NCBI RefSeq assembly: GCF_019649055.1
Contig: NW_026570230.1
Coordinates: 682,001 to 746,000 of the forward strand
Source: Paramacrobiotus metropolitanus
Lineage: Eukaryota; Tardigrada; Eutardigrada; Parachela; Macrobiotidae
DNA: 64,000 nt
Direction of reading: 5' to 3'
The notes under the pieces are model-generated. The model was not told the DNA's origin, searched no databases, and saw nothing but the letters and a program-made list of their open reading frames with translations. The translations under genes and the position numbers were made by a program. Below, piece by piece: positions 52,868 to 63,280 of this stretch (positions within the stretch are counted from its first letter, which is position 1; each line of letters starts with the position of its first letter).

Positions 52868-53937
52868 CTATCCCTGCCCTCCTTGTCCGGCTTGGTCGCC
52901 GTCGCCCAATCCAGGGTTGAGTGGGTCAACGACGCTTTCCTCCATGGCAGCCAGTTCCTGTTCAGTCAGGTTTTCTTGCTGCTGGCTGGAGGCGCTGGTC
53001 GGCTGGGCTTCTTGGCCAGAATGTGTGGCCTGTGTCTGGGCTTGTGCGGACGATCCTGTTGAGGATCGCTGAGTGCGAAACTTCGTTGGAAGTTTCCTCA
53101 TTGCTGTTCGATTAACGAACGCTTCCGCATTATCGTCAAAGTCCGTTGGACGTCGATAACGGTAGTCTTTGACGTAGCTCCTGAAAACGTTTAGGGCGCT
53201 CTGAATTTTGACTCCCGCTTCGATCTCGTGGATCTGATTTCCTAGGAGGGCCACTTGGGTCAATAGCCGAGGGACGATTTTCCCTTGCCGGTAAGCAACT
53301 TCAAGTTCCCAATGGCAGTGTAAGTGGCCAAGTCTAGCGGCAAAGATGCGTATCATCGTGCCGTTATAGGAGTAAGTTTGTGTCTCCGGGTCATCCTTAT
53401 GATCAGCCGGCTTGCATGGGATTTCTATGGCCGCTCTGCAAGCTGCAATAATGAAACTGGCGTTCGCGTACGGTAGGATGAACGGGGCCAGGTATTTGAC
53501 AACGTCGAGTTGGTCGTCCTTGATGTGCAATTGGCACAAGTCGTTCCAGTCCGGACGGGTGATAGGCTGTCCCAGTAAGTTCACGTCCGTGATGCTCGAT
53601 AGAGCATTGTCGCGGACCATTGGGTAGCCCTCGCGGTTCTGGGTATGTTCCGTCATGTTAAAATCACGGGGCCAGTCTTTCCTCTGCATTTCCATTTCGA
53701 GTCCGGACCGGGTGACGAAGGTTTGCAAATTCTGGACCATGGCATCGACTTGGGCCCATCGGTCCCTGGGGTATGGGATGGCCCTCATAATATAATCCGT
53801 CACCTCCCGGTGGGGAAGTGGTCGGATGTTAATGCCTTGGTCCTCAGCATACTTATATGGATCGAAGTTCGTGGCACTGACGCTCACATCGTGTCGGGCC
53901 GGTGGGTCCGATGACGGCGGTGCGGGCTCCGTTTCCA
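52868..53937 (-). CDS. Unidentified 356-residue protein, nucleocapsid- or capsid-like in general make-up
   Basis: Starts METEPAPPSSDPPARHDVSV. The central ~230 residues look globular and helical (ITRPDWNDLCQLHIKDDQLD, YLAPFILPYANASFIIAACR, IRIFAARLGHLHCHWELEVA). The C-terminal ~80 residues are Gln/Ser-rich and disordered. The frame is intact, unlike its neighbours, and extends upstream of this ATG to about 54.2 kb. The globular core with disordered tails is what one would expect of a coat or nucleocapsid protein, but I could not match a family. It is the last ORF before the candidate LTR. Confidence 0.55.
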
Positions 53938-54083
53938 TCGGTATTTGGATGCTGATATTGTGGGCCACCGAGCTGACGCTTGGTGGACTGAGCGACAACC
54001 AGGTTGGACTCCGTCTCGTTTCGCTTCCCGGGTGATGTGCGCAGTTGGCGTTGCTCAGGCTGTCTACGGCTTTGGCGTCCACT

Positions 54084-54603
54084 TTAGTCCTGGTTGCGGC
54101 TCTGAATCTGATAACGTAAGTCATCGGCATTCCGCGGTAGCGGTGCCAGTGGCGCGCGCTGCTCAGTACGCGCTGGCTGATATTGGCCTTTAAAGGCATC
54201 CAGCAGTCCACCTTCCATCAGCTGCCGGGCCACCTGGTCAACCATAGCTTTGTTGATGTTTTCCAGGATCGTTTTTTCGAACCCCTGGGTGTGGGCAACT
54301 CCTATCCGTAGGATCGAGAGCCTGATCGTAGATCTCTATCTGCTCGTGGTCCCTCAGTAGGGGAATCAGGTGGCATCCGTCGCGGCTGGTCATATGGCAG
54401 TATGCATCGAAGTTGCCTCTCACCACTTCCAAGTAGAAGCAGTAGGCTCTTTCACTCTCGTCGCGAAAGCCCGGTCGCAGGTGGTATGCGCAGGGGAACA
54501 ACTCCCGTGAGGAATTGTCCCGGCGGTTTTGGTCTCCGCTGTTGCTGTTGCGTCTGCAGTCCGAGCATCGCGGCTCATACTTCTGCTGCGGTGTAAGTCC
54601 CAT
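54084..54603 (-). pseudogene. Short Cys-containing ORF with one frameshift
   Basis: ATG at 54603 (MGLTPQQKYEPRCSDCRRN). Cys/His pairs CSDC, CAYH and a later AYCHM suggest zinc binding. The frame changes at a GGGG run near 54280 and continues (ILENINKAMVDQVARQLMEG) to a TAA at 54084. Function unknown. Confidence 0.45.
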
Positions 54604-55084
54604 TCTCTGTGGTAACAGAAATGAAACTTGCAGAATTGGGTTAAGTCCGCTTTTTATGACAGGTCCCTATGATAATTACGCCCTATATTTTACGTCCCTA
54701 TAATTTTACGTGTGATTTGTTAACTAGGCTTTTCTTGCCCGGTGAATTATTTCGGGATCACCCCCTAGACCCTATGCAAATTCTATGCCTAGGTCACTGA
54801 TGGTAAGTACGCCGCTTCTTCTTGGACTTGGTTGAGGCCAAGGAATCGGATTAGGTGGGACGAGGGCCGTAACGATCCGGTGGGATGTTATGTTGTCTGT
54901 ACCGCTGCTGGGCCTCGGGCTCGTCAACAGTTTGCTCGAGCCATCCTTCGTTTAACATCTTCCGTACGACGTATCTGACGTCCTCGCAAATAGGGTACAA
55001 CCCGCTAGGGCGGCCCTGGTTCGGCATGTATGCTATCCCATCGATAAGTTGTGGATGGTGCGAGATGACGTATCGGCCCAGGAG
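54604..55084. other. Spacer between damaged ORFs
   Basis: About 480 bp, lower in GC than its surroundings in the first half. No frame supported. Confidence 0.4.
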
Positions 55085-58000
55085 CTAGTTGGCTATTTCG
55101 CCTCGTGTGAGGCCTAATGGGTGCTGAGTGGTAGTCAGCACTGTAAAGACGGCGTTACGCCACTCCCAGTAGCCTTGAGGAGCCTTATCCACTTTTTCCG
55201 GTGGGAAAGTATAGAAGATCTGCGTATTGGGCAGATGGGTCCGTAGTATAGCTCCTTCGTTGTAGGCCATCTGGATGTACTTCATCACTTTGGACTTAGT
55301 CAGCGGTGGGCCATTCCATTTCTTAATGAGTTGGAAGGCCAAGCCCCTGTAGCAAGGGTTGTACCCGTTTGGGACAACGCCTTTAAGGCCGCCTTAATAT
55401 ATGCCCATCGCTTGTCTGAGTTGGAGATCCGCGGCTTTTTGGAAGGATCTCCACCGGGCCATTTCCTGGCCACCTTTGGTGTTGGTGGCGAGACATAGTC
55501 GATCCGTGGTATGGCCGGGCATGGGTCAGGTAAGGTCCATGGGATCTCACCGTCATCTGATTCCGGTGAGGTCGAGTCGCGCATCCTTTCCCGTTCGGGC
55601 GATGCAGCGCTTCCACTTGGCTCAGCGTTGTCCACGCTGGCTGAACTTGCTTGGCTAGCACCTTCTGCGCTGCCTTGTTCCTGGTTGGCACCTTCTGCGC
55701 CACTCTGGTCCTCCATGTCCTGGTCACCGATAGGTGGCTGATTCTCGTCGCCGGGTGGGGTTTCCATGTCGTGGTCCGGTGGGAGGTCCATGGTAAGTTT
55801 ACCAGGGCTTTGGTCATCATCGTCATCAGAGTCGGACTTTTGGGACTCCATGGTTTGGTCCTGGTCCGGCTCTTCTTGATCCTCTTCCTCTGAGTCCTCC
55901 GGTTGTGAGTCCTCAGAGTCCGAATCGCTTGGCTGCGGTGAGGGATCTTTTTTCCCTCTTTTCTTTGTGGATGTAGCCGATAAGGCTGGCGAAGGGGTCT
56001 GGACCGGCCAGCTGCGTTAGGCAGTGACACTGTGTCTCTGGGCGCGGGCCGAATTCCGGACGCGCGCATCTCTTCCTCCGCTTCTTGTCGTGCAGCCAAT
56101 TCTCTTCTTGTAACGGACGGCCGAGGAGGCTTCTCTACCGGCAAGTTCTTTGGACCAGGCAGTTTGGCCACTTGGGAGATCAAGTATGCCTCCTTGGCTC
56201 TGCCGGTCAAATGTCTTTCGGTGGTCCGACCGCTTTCTTTCTATCCGGGTCCCATTTTGTGCCCACATCGTGTGACACATACAAAGACCGTTGGGTCTTC
56301 TGCGGGATGAACCCGGGGATGGTGAAGCGGATAGGTTCCGCCCGGTAGGCGTTGGTCGTCTCCAAGGTTCCGTCCTTAACCAGCGCTAACAACTCGTTGA
56401 GTATGATGCGCTCCAGTTCTTCCAGGTCCCCCTCTCCTTTATAATAGAGAGCATTAAGGGTCCTGACGATGTCGACCAAATTGGAGCCTCTCGGGTTATG
56501 CAGGTAAGCGATGGTCCTGCATATCTGGTGGAAGGGGTAATCCCGGCTGCGGGAAAGCCCTGCTGGCCGATGAGGCACGTGAAGCTTCATCATGCTGGTC
56601 CAGTCACGGTGTGTGCAGACCAGAAGTCTCATGTCCAAAATGAGAGTTACTACACGCCGCATGAAGGGTGCCGTTAGTACACGGTCCGCTGGCGGTAGCC
56701 CTCTGAATTCCTCTCCATGTGCCATTCTGGCTCGAAAAACTCGGACGAGACATTGGTACATGTCTCTTTCTGTTGTACGTCTCATGATCCTGGCCGCTGC
56801 CACCCATTGGCGCACATATGGACCCGTTGGGATCTCAATGTGCGTGGCCTCTGGTCCAGGATTGGGGAGCTCAGCTTCGTCGTCTCCAGGCGAGGGGAGC
56901 ATTGTCTCCTCCGAAGGTGGTTCACCTGGGGGGACTGGCTCGTATTCCTCTTCTTGCCATGGACGATATGTTGCTGGCCCTTCAGGCTTGTCCATACTGT
57001 CCGATAGGACTTGGACATCTTCATCGCCTGACAGCCGTTTTTCTAGCTGGGCGATCTTGGCCTCATGACTTTTCTTGTCTTTGGCCGCTTGTTTCTTCTG
57101 GCGGTTCCTTTCGGCCTCTGGGTTTGATGTTGGCCGAGGTGTGGTCGCCTAGCTCCCACTCGGTTGAGGGGAGTTTGGACGAGTGGCCGGTTTGGCCCTT
57201 GGTTGAGGAGAATTTGGACGAGAGGCTGGTTTGGCCCTCTCTGGGTTTTTGGCTTTTCTCGGCTGCTTACTCCGTTGGGAGTTAGCTGAGTGAATTACAC
57301 CCAGGCCGAGTGCAAAGTTCTCCATTGTCCCTGTTGCAGGGAAGGTTACTGGACGGCCAAAAGGTATATCGTCGACGTTGGCATGCATGTTCGTCAGTGT
57401 TATCGGAGCAGCGGCCGTTGGCCCTGTTCCGGACTGGCTTTGGTCTGCCGATTCTTGTGTCGACGAAGTGGCCTTCGGTGGCTCCTCCGGTTGAACTGGT
57501 TTTGACTGTGGCTCTGTGGCCACAGGTCCAGACGGAGAAGTATCCATTGGCTCTGAGGCCGCTAGTGATTGTGCCTGCGTCTTTGGCGGTACCACAGTTG
57601 GTGGCGCGTTTGACGACAGGGTTTCAGCCATTCTGAAGTCTTCCTCCGGTGGGGGAAAGGCTTTTTGGTTGCGACGGCGCCGGTAATCATCTATCATCCG
57701 AAGGACCAAGGACCGGAGCATTTCCGTGATCATGTCGTATTCTTCCGTACGATTCTGCTCCTTGGCCTCCTGTCTCTTTGTGAGCAGGGACGGATATTGC
57801 CGTCGTTCGTTATGGTCAGCGTGAATCAATAAGTGTCTCTGCTCGATAGGAGTGAGAGCACTCATGGGCATCAAGGCCGCGTCAGCTTCCACTTGTTAGT
57901 CCGAGACAGCCGGTTTTATCTGCACCTTCATTCGGGCCGACTCTGCGACCGCTGGTGCTGGGGTTCTAGCCGTGACCGTTACTGGCTCAAGTGTTGAACC

Positions 58001-61000
58001 TGCAGACACCGTAGGTGCTGCGATTCGTTCCACCGTAATGGTCATAGTTGGCTGCTGAGGAGGTGAGGTGTCCATCCTTTCTTTGGTCGGGGACTTGCCT
58101 GGCCGGCTCGGTGTGAACCTGGCAGGCGCCGGTTCGATGGCCGGCATGCTGGGCATTCGCGCCGGAGTTGATGTGGCGCGTCCAGGAGAAGTCCTCTTGG
58201 ATGGAGATCGGCTTTGGCGTGGCGATCCCTTCGTTGAAGGTGGCCGGACCTGGCTGGTCTCATATAACGCCCTTTGGACATTCTCGTCCAAATCTTCCTC
58301 GATCTCCGATTCCTCACTGGAGGAGACGCCCCAGAAGGCCGCAGGCGGTTGGGGCTGTTCGTCCTCACTTTCTGCCTCTTCTGGTGGAAGTTCGTCTTCC
58401 ACCGGCTGGCCTGGTCGCGGGCGCGGTTCTACTGTCCATGCCCTTGGGTTAATGTGTGGGCCACGGATATAGATGGCGCGTTCGATGATTTCGCTAGGCA
58501 ACTTGCGCTGGCGAAGTGCCTGGCTCTTGCTTCGCATAGCCATCAGTTTTCTGATGAGGATTGTACGTCCTTGGACCATCTGTTGGCAACCGCGGTTGAT
58601 GCGGTCAATCTCGCGGTCCGTTAATGTGGGGTCGCCGGCGCGTAGTCGCTGGCGCATGTCCTCCTCAGTAAGATTCAAGCGTAGATCGAGTTCTATGATC
58701 TCGCTTCCAGCCCGGTTGTGCGGGTCATCCCATGAATCCGCTTGGGTCAGTCGGATACGATGCCTCGTTGGAGGTTCGTCCCGCAATGGCTTTGTTGTCC
58801 CTGACGGAATTGCCGGTGCTTCCGGTGGGGAGAGCACGTGTCCCTTGCCAGGAAAGTTCTTCGGTGGCGACTTCCTCTTCTTGGTCGGTAGGCCACGAGG
58901 TGTCAAAGTTGGCGGTTCTGTCGCCTTAGGCTTAAGTATGGAGCGACCGGGCCTGGTAGGGCCAGGAGTGTCTAAGTCCCTTGCTGGGTCACTCAACGCT
59001 GGTGGAGTGGACCTGGCTGGTCTGTTCAGCTCCAAGTTCTCCCTTGGTCCTCGCCAAGGTGGGAGTGACCGCTGTGAAGGAGGCTCTTCCGCTTCCGGAG
59101 GAGTCCTCTTCTTCTTCTCGAATCTGGGCGACCGTGGGCCACTTGTTGTAGCAGGAGTGGCTGGTTCTGGCCGTCCTCCTGTCGATTTCCTCGGCGTTGG
59201 CCGGACAACGAGAGTGCCACTTGATGTGTCGCCTTCAATTGGCTTCGGTGTGGCGCATCAACAGCCATTGGACTTGTCGTTTCACCAGCCGGTTGGACTG
59301 GTGTCGACTCTGCTTCAGCCGGTTTCTCCGAACAATGCTCAAGGGTATTGTCAGGCAGGCTCACGTCCATTTCGACGTCCTGCGGTGGGACTTCTTTGCT
59401 GCTGTCCGCTGTGGCAGGTCCAGCAGTGTCCACAGGTTGGCTTGACGTTGGACCGGGCACCGCTAGGGCCTGGGCCAACTCAGCTGAAGTTGGCTGTCCA
59501 GCTGATGTTAAGGCGGCCGGTACATATGTCAGGGCCAAAGGTGATGGCACAGACACTGGTGATGGTCGCCATTCGTTTACTGGATCGAAGTCACTAGAGC
59601 GTGCCGTCGTTGACGGACGTGGGACTTTCCAGTAATCTTCGATGAATTCTCATATCCATTTTATGGTATGGTCCATAACCGTTAACGATGGACCGGTAGG
59701 CATCGTGTGGTTAGAAGTAAGGCCCTTGAGCAAAGCCACCCGTTGAGCTAGGCTCTGTTGCTGTTGTGTCAGCCTGACCGCTTCTGGGTCAAATGGGCTG
59801 AGTTCGCGGATCCGGTCGTTTAGGCGGCGCTCCACATCTCCAGCGTCGCTGATGAGGTTCCGAATTCTCAATGCTTGGACAATCGTCATTTGCATGGGTC
59901 CAGTGTCGGCCTCGCGCAACCGTTGGTCCGCTGCGGCCTGTTCCTCGTCCCATTGTTGACGTAAAGTCTGCGGGGCCGGTCGATTGTCGTCGTCCGGTTT
60001 ATTTAATAACGGGAAGTCGTCCGCATAAGCCGGTCTACCTTGCGTAACGTTACCCCGCATAATAAGTTCCAGGCGTTCCGCTATGGCTGGTGGCGGCGCC
60101 AGTGAAGTTGGCCTCGGGTGGACCTGTCGTTCTGGCGCGACCAAGTGATCAGGCGGAGCCGTCAGTCCTGGTACTGGGATTGGGTTTGGCATGTCGAACC
60201 ATTCGATGTCGCTGTCGGTTTCTGTGTCCGACGCGCTGGCTGGTCGACTAAGTGCCGGTCCGGCTGCAAATCTTTCAGCCGAGATCCGCATAATCCTCGA
60301 GACTCGCATCCTCAAATCTTTCGCCGGTTGGCGTGTTGAGGACCGTGTCGGTACGAGAAGTCCAGTTTGTCCGACGCGTGTTGGCTGCCCCGATCGGGGT
60401 TTAGGCAACACGCGGCGAAGTGCTTCATCGATCAGGCCAAGCTGGTATTGCCGGTTACGGAAATAGCACAGCGCTGGTGCGTCGTTGGCCGTATCTAATG
60501 GTTTATCCATAAACCGCAGCATGGCCCGTCGAATCCTGGTAATGTATTCCAGGACGCGTTGAAATTCCAAGTCCAACGCAACTTTTCTCCGTATAGTGGC
60601 GATGTCCACACCCTTCAGGCCGGTGATAACCTTGCGGATTTCCTCTTCGAGGCGTTCCGCGGCGTGAAGTTCACGCTCCAAGGGTGGTATGTCTGGATAG
60701 GCCCTCAGGTCATACGGAGAGGATGCTGGTTCACGCGATTCCAAACCAGTGGCTGTCAACATTGCCTCGTCGGTAGACGTAGGCTGAGCCACTGGTGGCG
60801 CGGAAGATTCCCCTGTCGTAGTGGTAACTACGACTGTTGGGTTCTCTGGGGGCGGTGCTGCTGATGGCGCTGGCGCTGGACGTGTTGGTGCTGCGGATCC
60901 TTCGGTCCTCAGCTGTCTTTCCGTCCGATATTGTTCCAGCTGGTCCCTCAGCCTGCGAGATGCCGCCAGCAATGCCTGACCGGTTTGGTCATGCAAAGGA

Positions 61001-62319
61001 AATATCTCGTTTTGAGCCTGGCGGGTCGCAATTTCCTCGCTAAGTTCATGAGCGAGTCGCCGAAATTCATCTTGATCGAGAATGATGCGCTGAGCCGTCT
61101 CACGGTAGTGAGGGCTGCGGCTGTCCAATTCTCGAATCATGGCCTCCAATTCTTGGATGGCATTCTCTACTTACTTCAGATTGTCCTGAAGTTGGTAGAG
61201 TGGAGTCCGGCCGTCGGCTAAAGGTTCGATAGGGGATTCAATCCTCATCGGTGGTGTAGTTGGATCGCATCGGAAGTCCCCTTCGTCTTCTGGCTCTGGC
61301 GGTGACACAGGTTCTGTCGGTAGGACAGCCTGGTCACGCCCAGCCAACACTGGGTTCAGTGCTGGCCGTGCCGCTGGTTCCGGTTCAGCTAAGCCAAGTT
61401 CGGCTGCCAATTCTGGTGGAACCTCTTCTGGCCGGTTATATATTGTGAGCCGTCCATTCACAAATACCCGTAATGGGTAATCACTTGGCTCGTTGAGCTG
61501 TGATGTGCTTGGCTGGGTTTCCGGCGGCGCCGGTGTTCGCTACGCTTCCGGTCCCGCTCGTGGAGGCTCAATGGATGAATCAGACGGCGCCTGACCCGTA
61601 GGGTCAGGTTGTGCCGCTGAAGGTGAGCCATATGGCGGTTGGCCATATGCTCCATATCCGCCATAAGGCGGTGGATACCCATAAGGTCCTGGCGGATACA
61701 TCCACGGTGGTGGGTATCGCCATGGGTTTAGGTCCGGCTGCGGCTGGTTTGAAGGTCCAGGCGCAGGATACGGGGGATATCCATAATGTGGGTTGTAGTA
61801 TGGCGGCGGAGTGTACTGTGGCCGCGGTCCAGTATGGACCGGCGTAGTCGTGACCGTTGGACCGACTGCCGCAGTTGTGAAAACTGGCTGGTTTGCCGAA
61901 GTGGTCGGTAGGCCACCATACAGAATTGGTTGAGGTGGGCCGGTACGGCCGTGAGGATAACGTCGGACCGTTTGGCCCGACGTAGAGCTTGGCTGGCTGC
62001 CGGCTACTGCTGCGTTCACCACGAGTCCAGTGTCGTCAGAGAATGTCCCTGGCTGCCAAAGTTGTGGCGGAATGGCTCGAGGTGGCAGAGGCTGGGACCG
62101 CGGTAGCGGTGTGTCGGCCTGTAAACTGGGGCCGACTGACATAGTTGCCAGCTGCTCAGCAGTTAGGTTGGCCCTAATGTTAGGTACCTGTACACTCGGA
62201 GGCTGGTTAGACGACCGAGTGGAAGATCCGCCCGACCGGGATTCCGGTCGTGAATATGGATGTGTGCGGTTACTGCGGTCGGAGTCATCAGAGCGATCGG
62301 TGCGTCGGCGTCCTTCCAT
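55085..62319 (-). pseudogene. Giant proline-rich ORF (~2,400 codons) with five in-frame stops and several frameshifts
   Basis: From ATG at 62319 the frame stays coding-like through three stops: TAG 61540-61542, TAA 61171-61173 and TGA 59650-59652. It then shifts one base near 59245 and passes TAA 57896-57898 and TAG 57149-57151. It shifts again at 56209, near 56010 and near 55385, and ends in TAG at 55085. Segments: Ser/Arg-rich start, a Pro/Tyr/Gly low-complexity region (PYYNPHYGYPPYPAPGP and PYGGYGAYGQPPYG, about 61.85-61.63 kb), helical regions, an Arg/Ser/Pro region (SPSKRTSPGR), a globular-looking part (56.9-56.2 kb: RRVVTLILDMRLLVCTHRD) and an acidic run (55.9-55.8 kb). No ATG follows most of the stops closely, which argues for one decayed protein rather than separate genes. 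No family recognised. Confidence 0.55.
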
Positions 62320-62352
62320 CGTTGAATGGGGCGCTGTCACGAGACGAATCAC

Positions 62353-62567
62353 GCGGTGTTAGGCTCCTACCTACTATGTTAGTTCGAAGTACGGCTAGCT
62401 ACTTATAAGCTACCTTGTCAGATAAGGTTACGGATATTGGACCAGTTTAGCTACTTCTAAGCTACTGGTCTTTTAAGGTTAGGTTAGTTAAATTAAGGTT
62501 CGTTAGTTTCGGTAGCAGCTCACGGTTAGTTCGACTAATTCTAAGTCTACCGTGTCAAATACGGATA
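62353..62567. other. Low-GC spacer between two ORFs of the retroelement block
   Basis: About 215 bp with repeated AGCTACTTATAAGCTAC / AGCTACTTCTAAGCTAC words and GGTTAGGTTAGTTA. Could act as a promoter for the giant ORF. Confidence 0.4.
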
Positions 62568-63266
62568 TTATTTTAGAACGTCATTCTGTCCAGCCTTGTC
62601 AACCGCCTTGTCCAGTACGTCCGGTGGGACTGTACTGGACTTGTCCGATACGTCCGGTGGGACCGTATTGGACTTCTGCTTTTTGCTCTTTGAGACTTTT
62701 TCCGATTTTTCCCGCCCTGTGGTTATGCGAGTGAGCAAGTCTTTATCCGCCTCATCTTCAGCAACTACGTCCTCTTCCAGGACTTGCTGAGCCGTAAGGG
62801 TTGCCTTAGGCTTTTTAGGCGTCTTTGGTCTTTTGGGCTTCTCCTTAGGCGCCGAGGCCACCTTTGGCTCTTCGGTCGCCGCTGGCTTGTCCGTAGCGGA
62901 TGTCCCTTTTTCTGGTTCCGCCGGGGCCAAAGTTGGGTCAATAGCGGCTAATGGCTGGTTTTGAAGCTTGGTCAGCGCCGGTGTCTCGAAATCCGGTTTG
63001 GCCTTTCGAGGTCGGCCTGGGCCACGCTTCACTGGTGACTCTAGGTCTGATGTCTTTGGGTCAGGTGGGCCATAACCGGGGATTCGCAAAGTCTTTTGCT
63101 GCTCCGCCACAAGTTTCTTGGACGGGCCCTTTCCGGGCTTCTGCTTCTTCAGCAACGTCTCAAGTTTGCTCTGGGCGTGTGAAAGCTCTGCATCTTGTCC
63201 CGGCTCTGCGTTATTGTTGCACCTTTCCGACTCTGTGGGTTCAGGTTTCGCGTCGCCGCTCTTCAT
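62568..63266 (-). CDS. Lysine/proline-rich AT-hook protein
   Basis: 232 residues starting MKSGDAKPEPTESERCNNNA, 14 bp after the integrase stop in a different frame. A clear AT-hook (KRGPGRPRKAK) at about residue 80 predicts minor-groove DNA binding. The rest is Lys/Pro/Glu-rich and disordered, with EKPKRPKTPKKPKA and a short tandem repeat VPPDVSDKSSTVPPDVLDK near the end. It may package or tether element DNA. The frame is intact. Confidence 0.6.
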   Translation of the reverse strand: MKSGDAKPEPTESERCNNNAEPGQDAELSHAQSKLETLLKKQKPGKGPSKKLVAEQQKTLRIPGYGPPDPKTSDLESPVKRGPGRPRKAKPDFETPALTKLQNQPLAAIDPTLAPAEPEKGTSATDKPAATEEPKVASAPKEKPKRPKTPKKPKATLTAQQVLEEDVVAEDEADKDLLTRITTGREKSEKVSKSKKQKSNTVPPDVSDKSSTVPPDVLDKAVDKAGQNDVLK

Positions 63267-63280
63267 CTTGGATGAGCGTG

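Noticed and set aside
55383-56210. 275-codon minus-strand frame taken as one complete gene
   Set aside because: It starts at a TTG overlapping a TGA and its second half has the biased composition of a wrong frame; an acidic coherent frame takes over near 56010.
57896-59597. Long plus-strand frames (up to 374 codons) at 58.4-59.6 kb and elsewhere in 51-63 kb
   Set aside because: Composition-driven shadows opposite proline-rich minus-strand frames. No motifs, and the minus-strand frames continue coherently through this region.
61171-61173. TAA in AAGTAAGTAG read as a splice donor removing the stop
   Set aside because: The sequence on both sides reads on in the same frame with no fitting acceptor nearby, so a nonsense codon is simpler.
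59650-61542. In-frame stops explained by a variant genetic code
   Set aside because: TAG, TAA and TGA all occur, and other genes in the window use all three as real stops.
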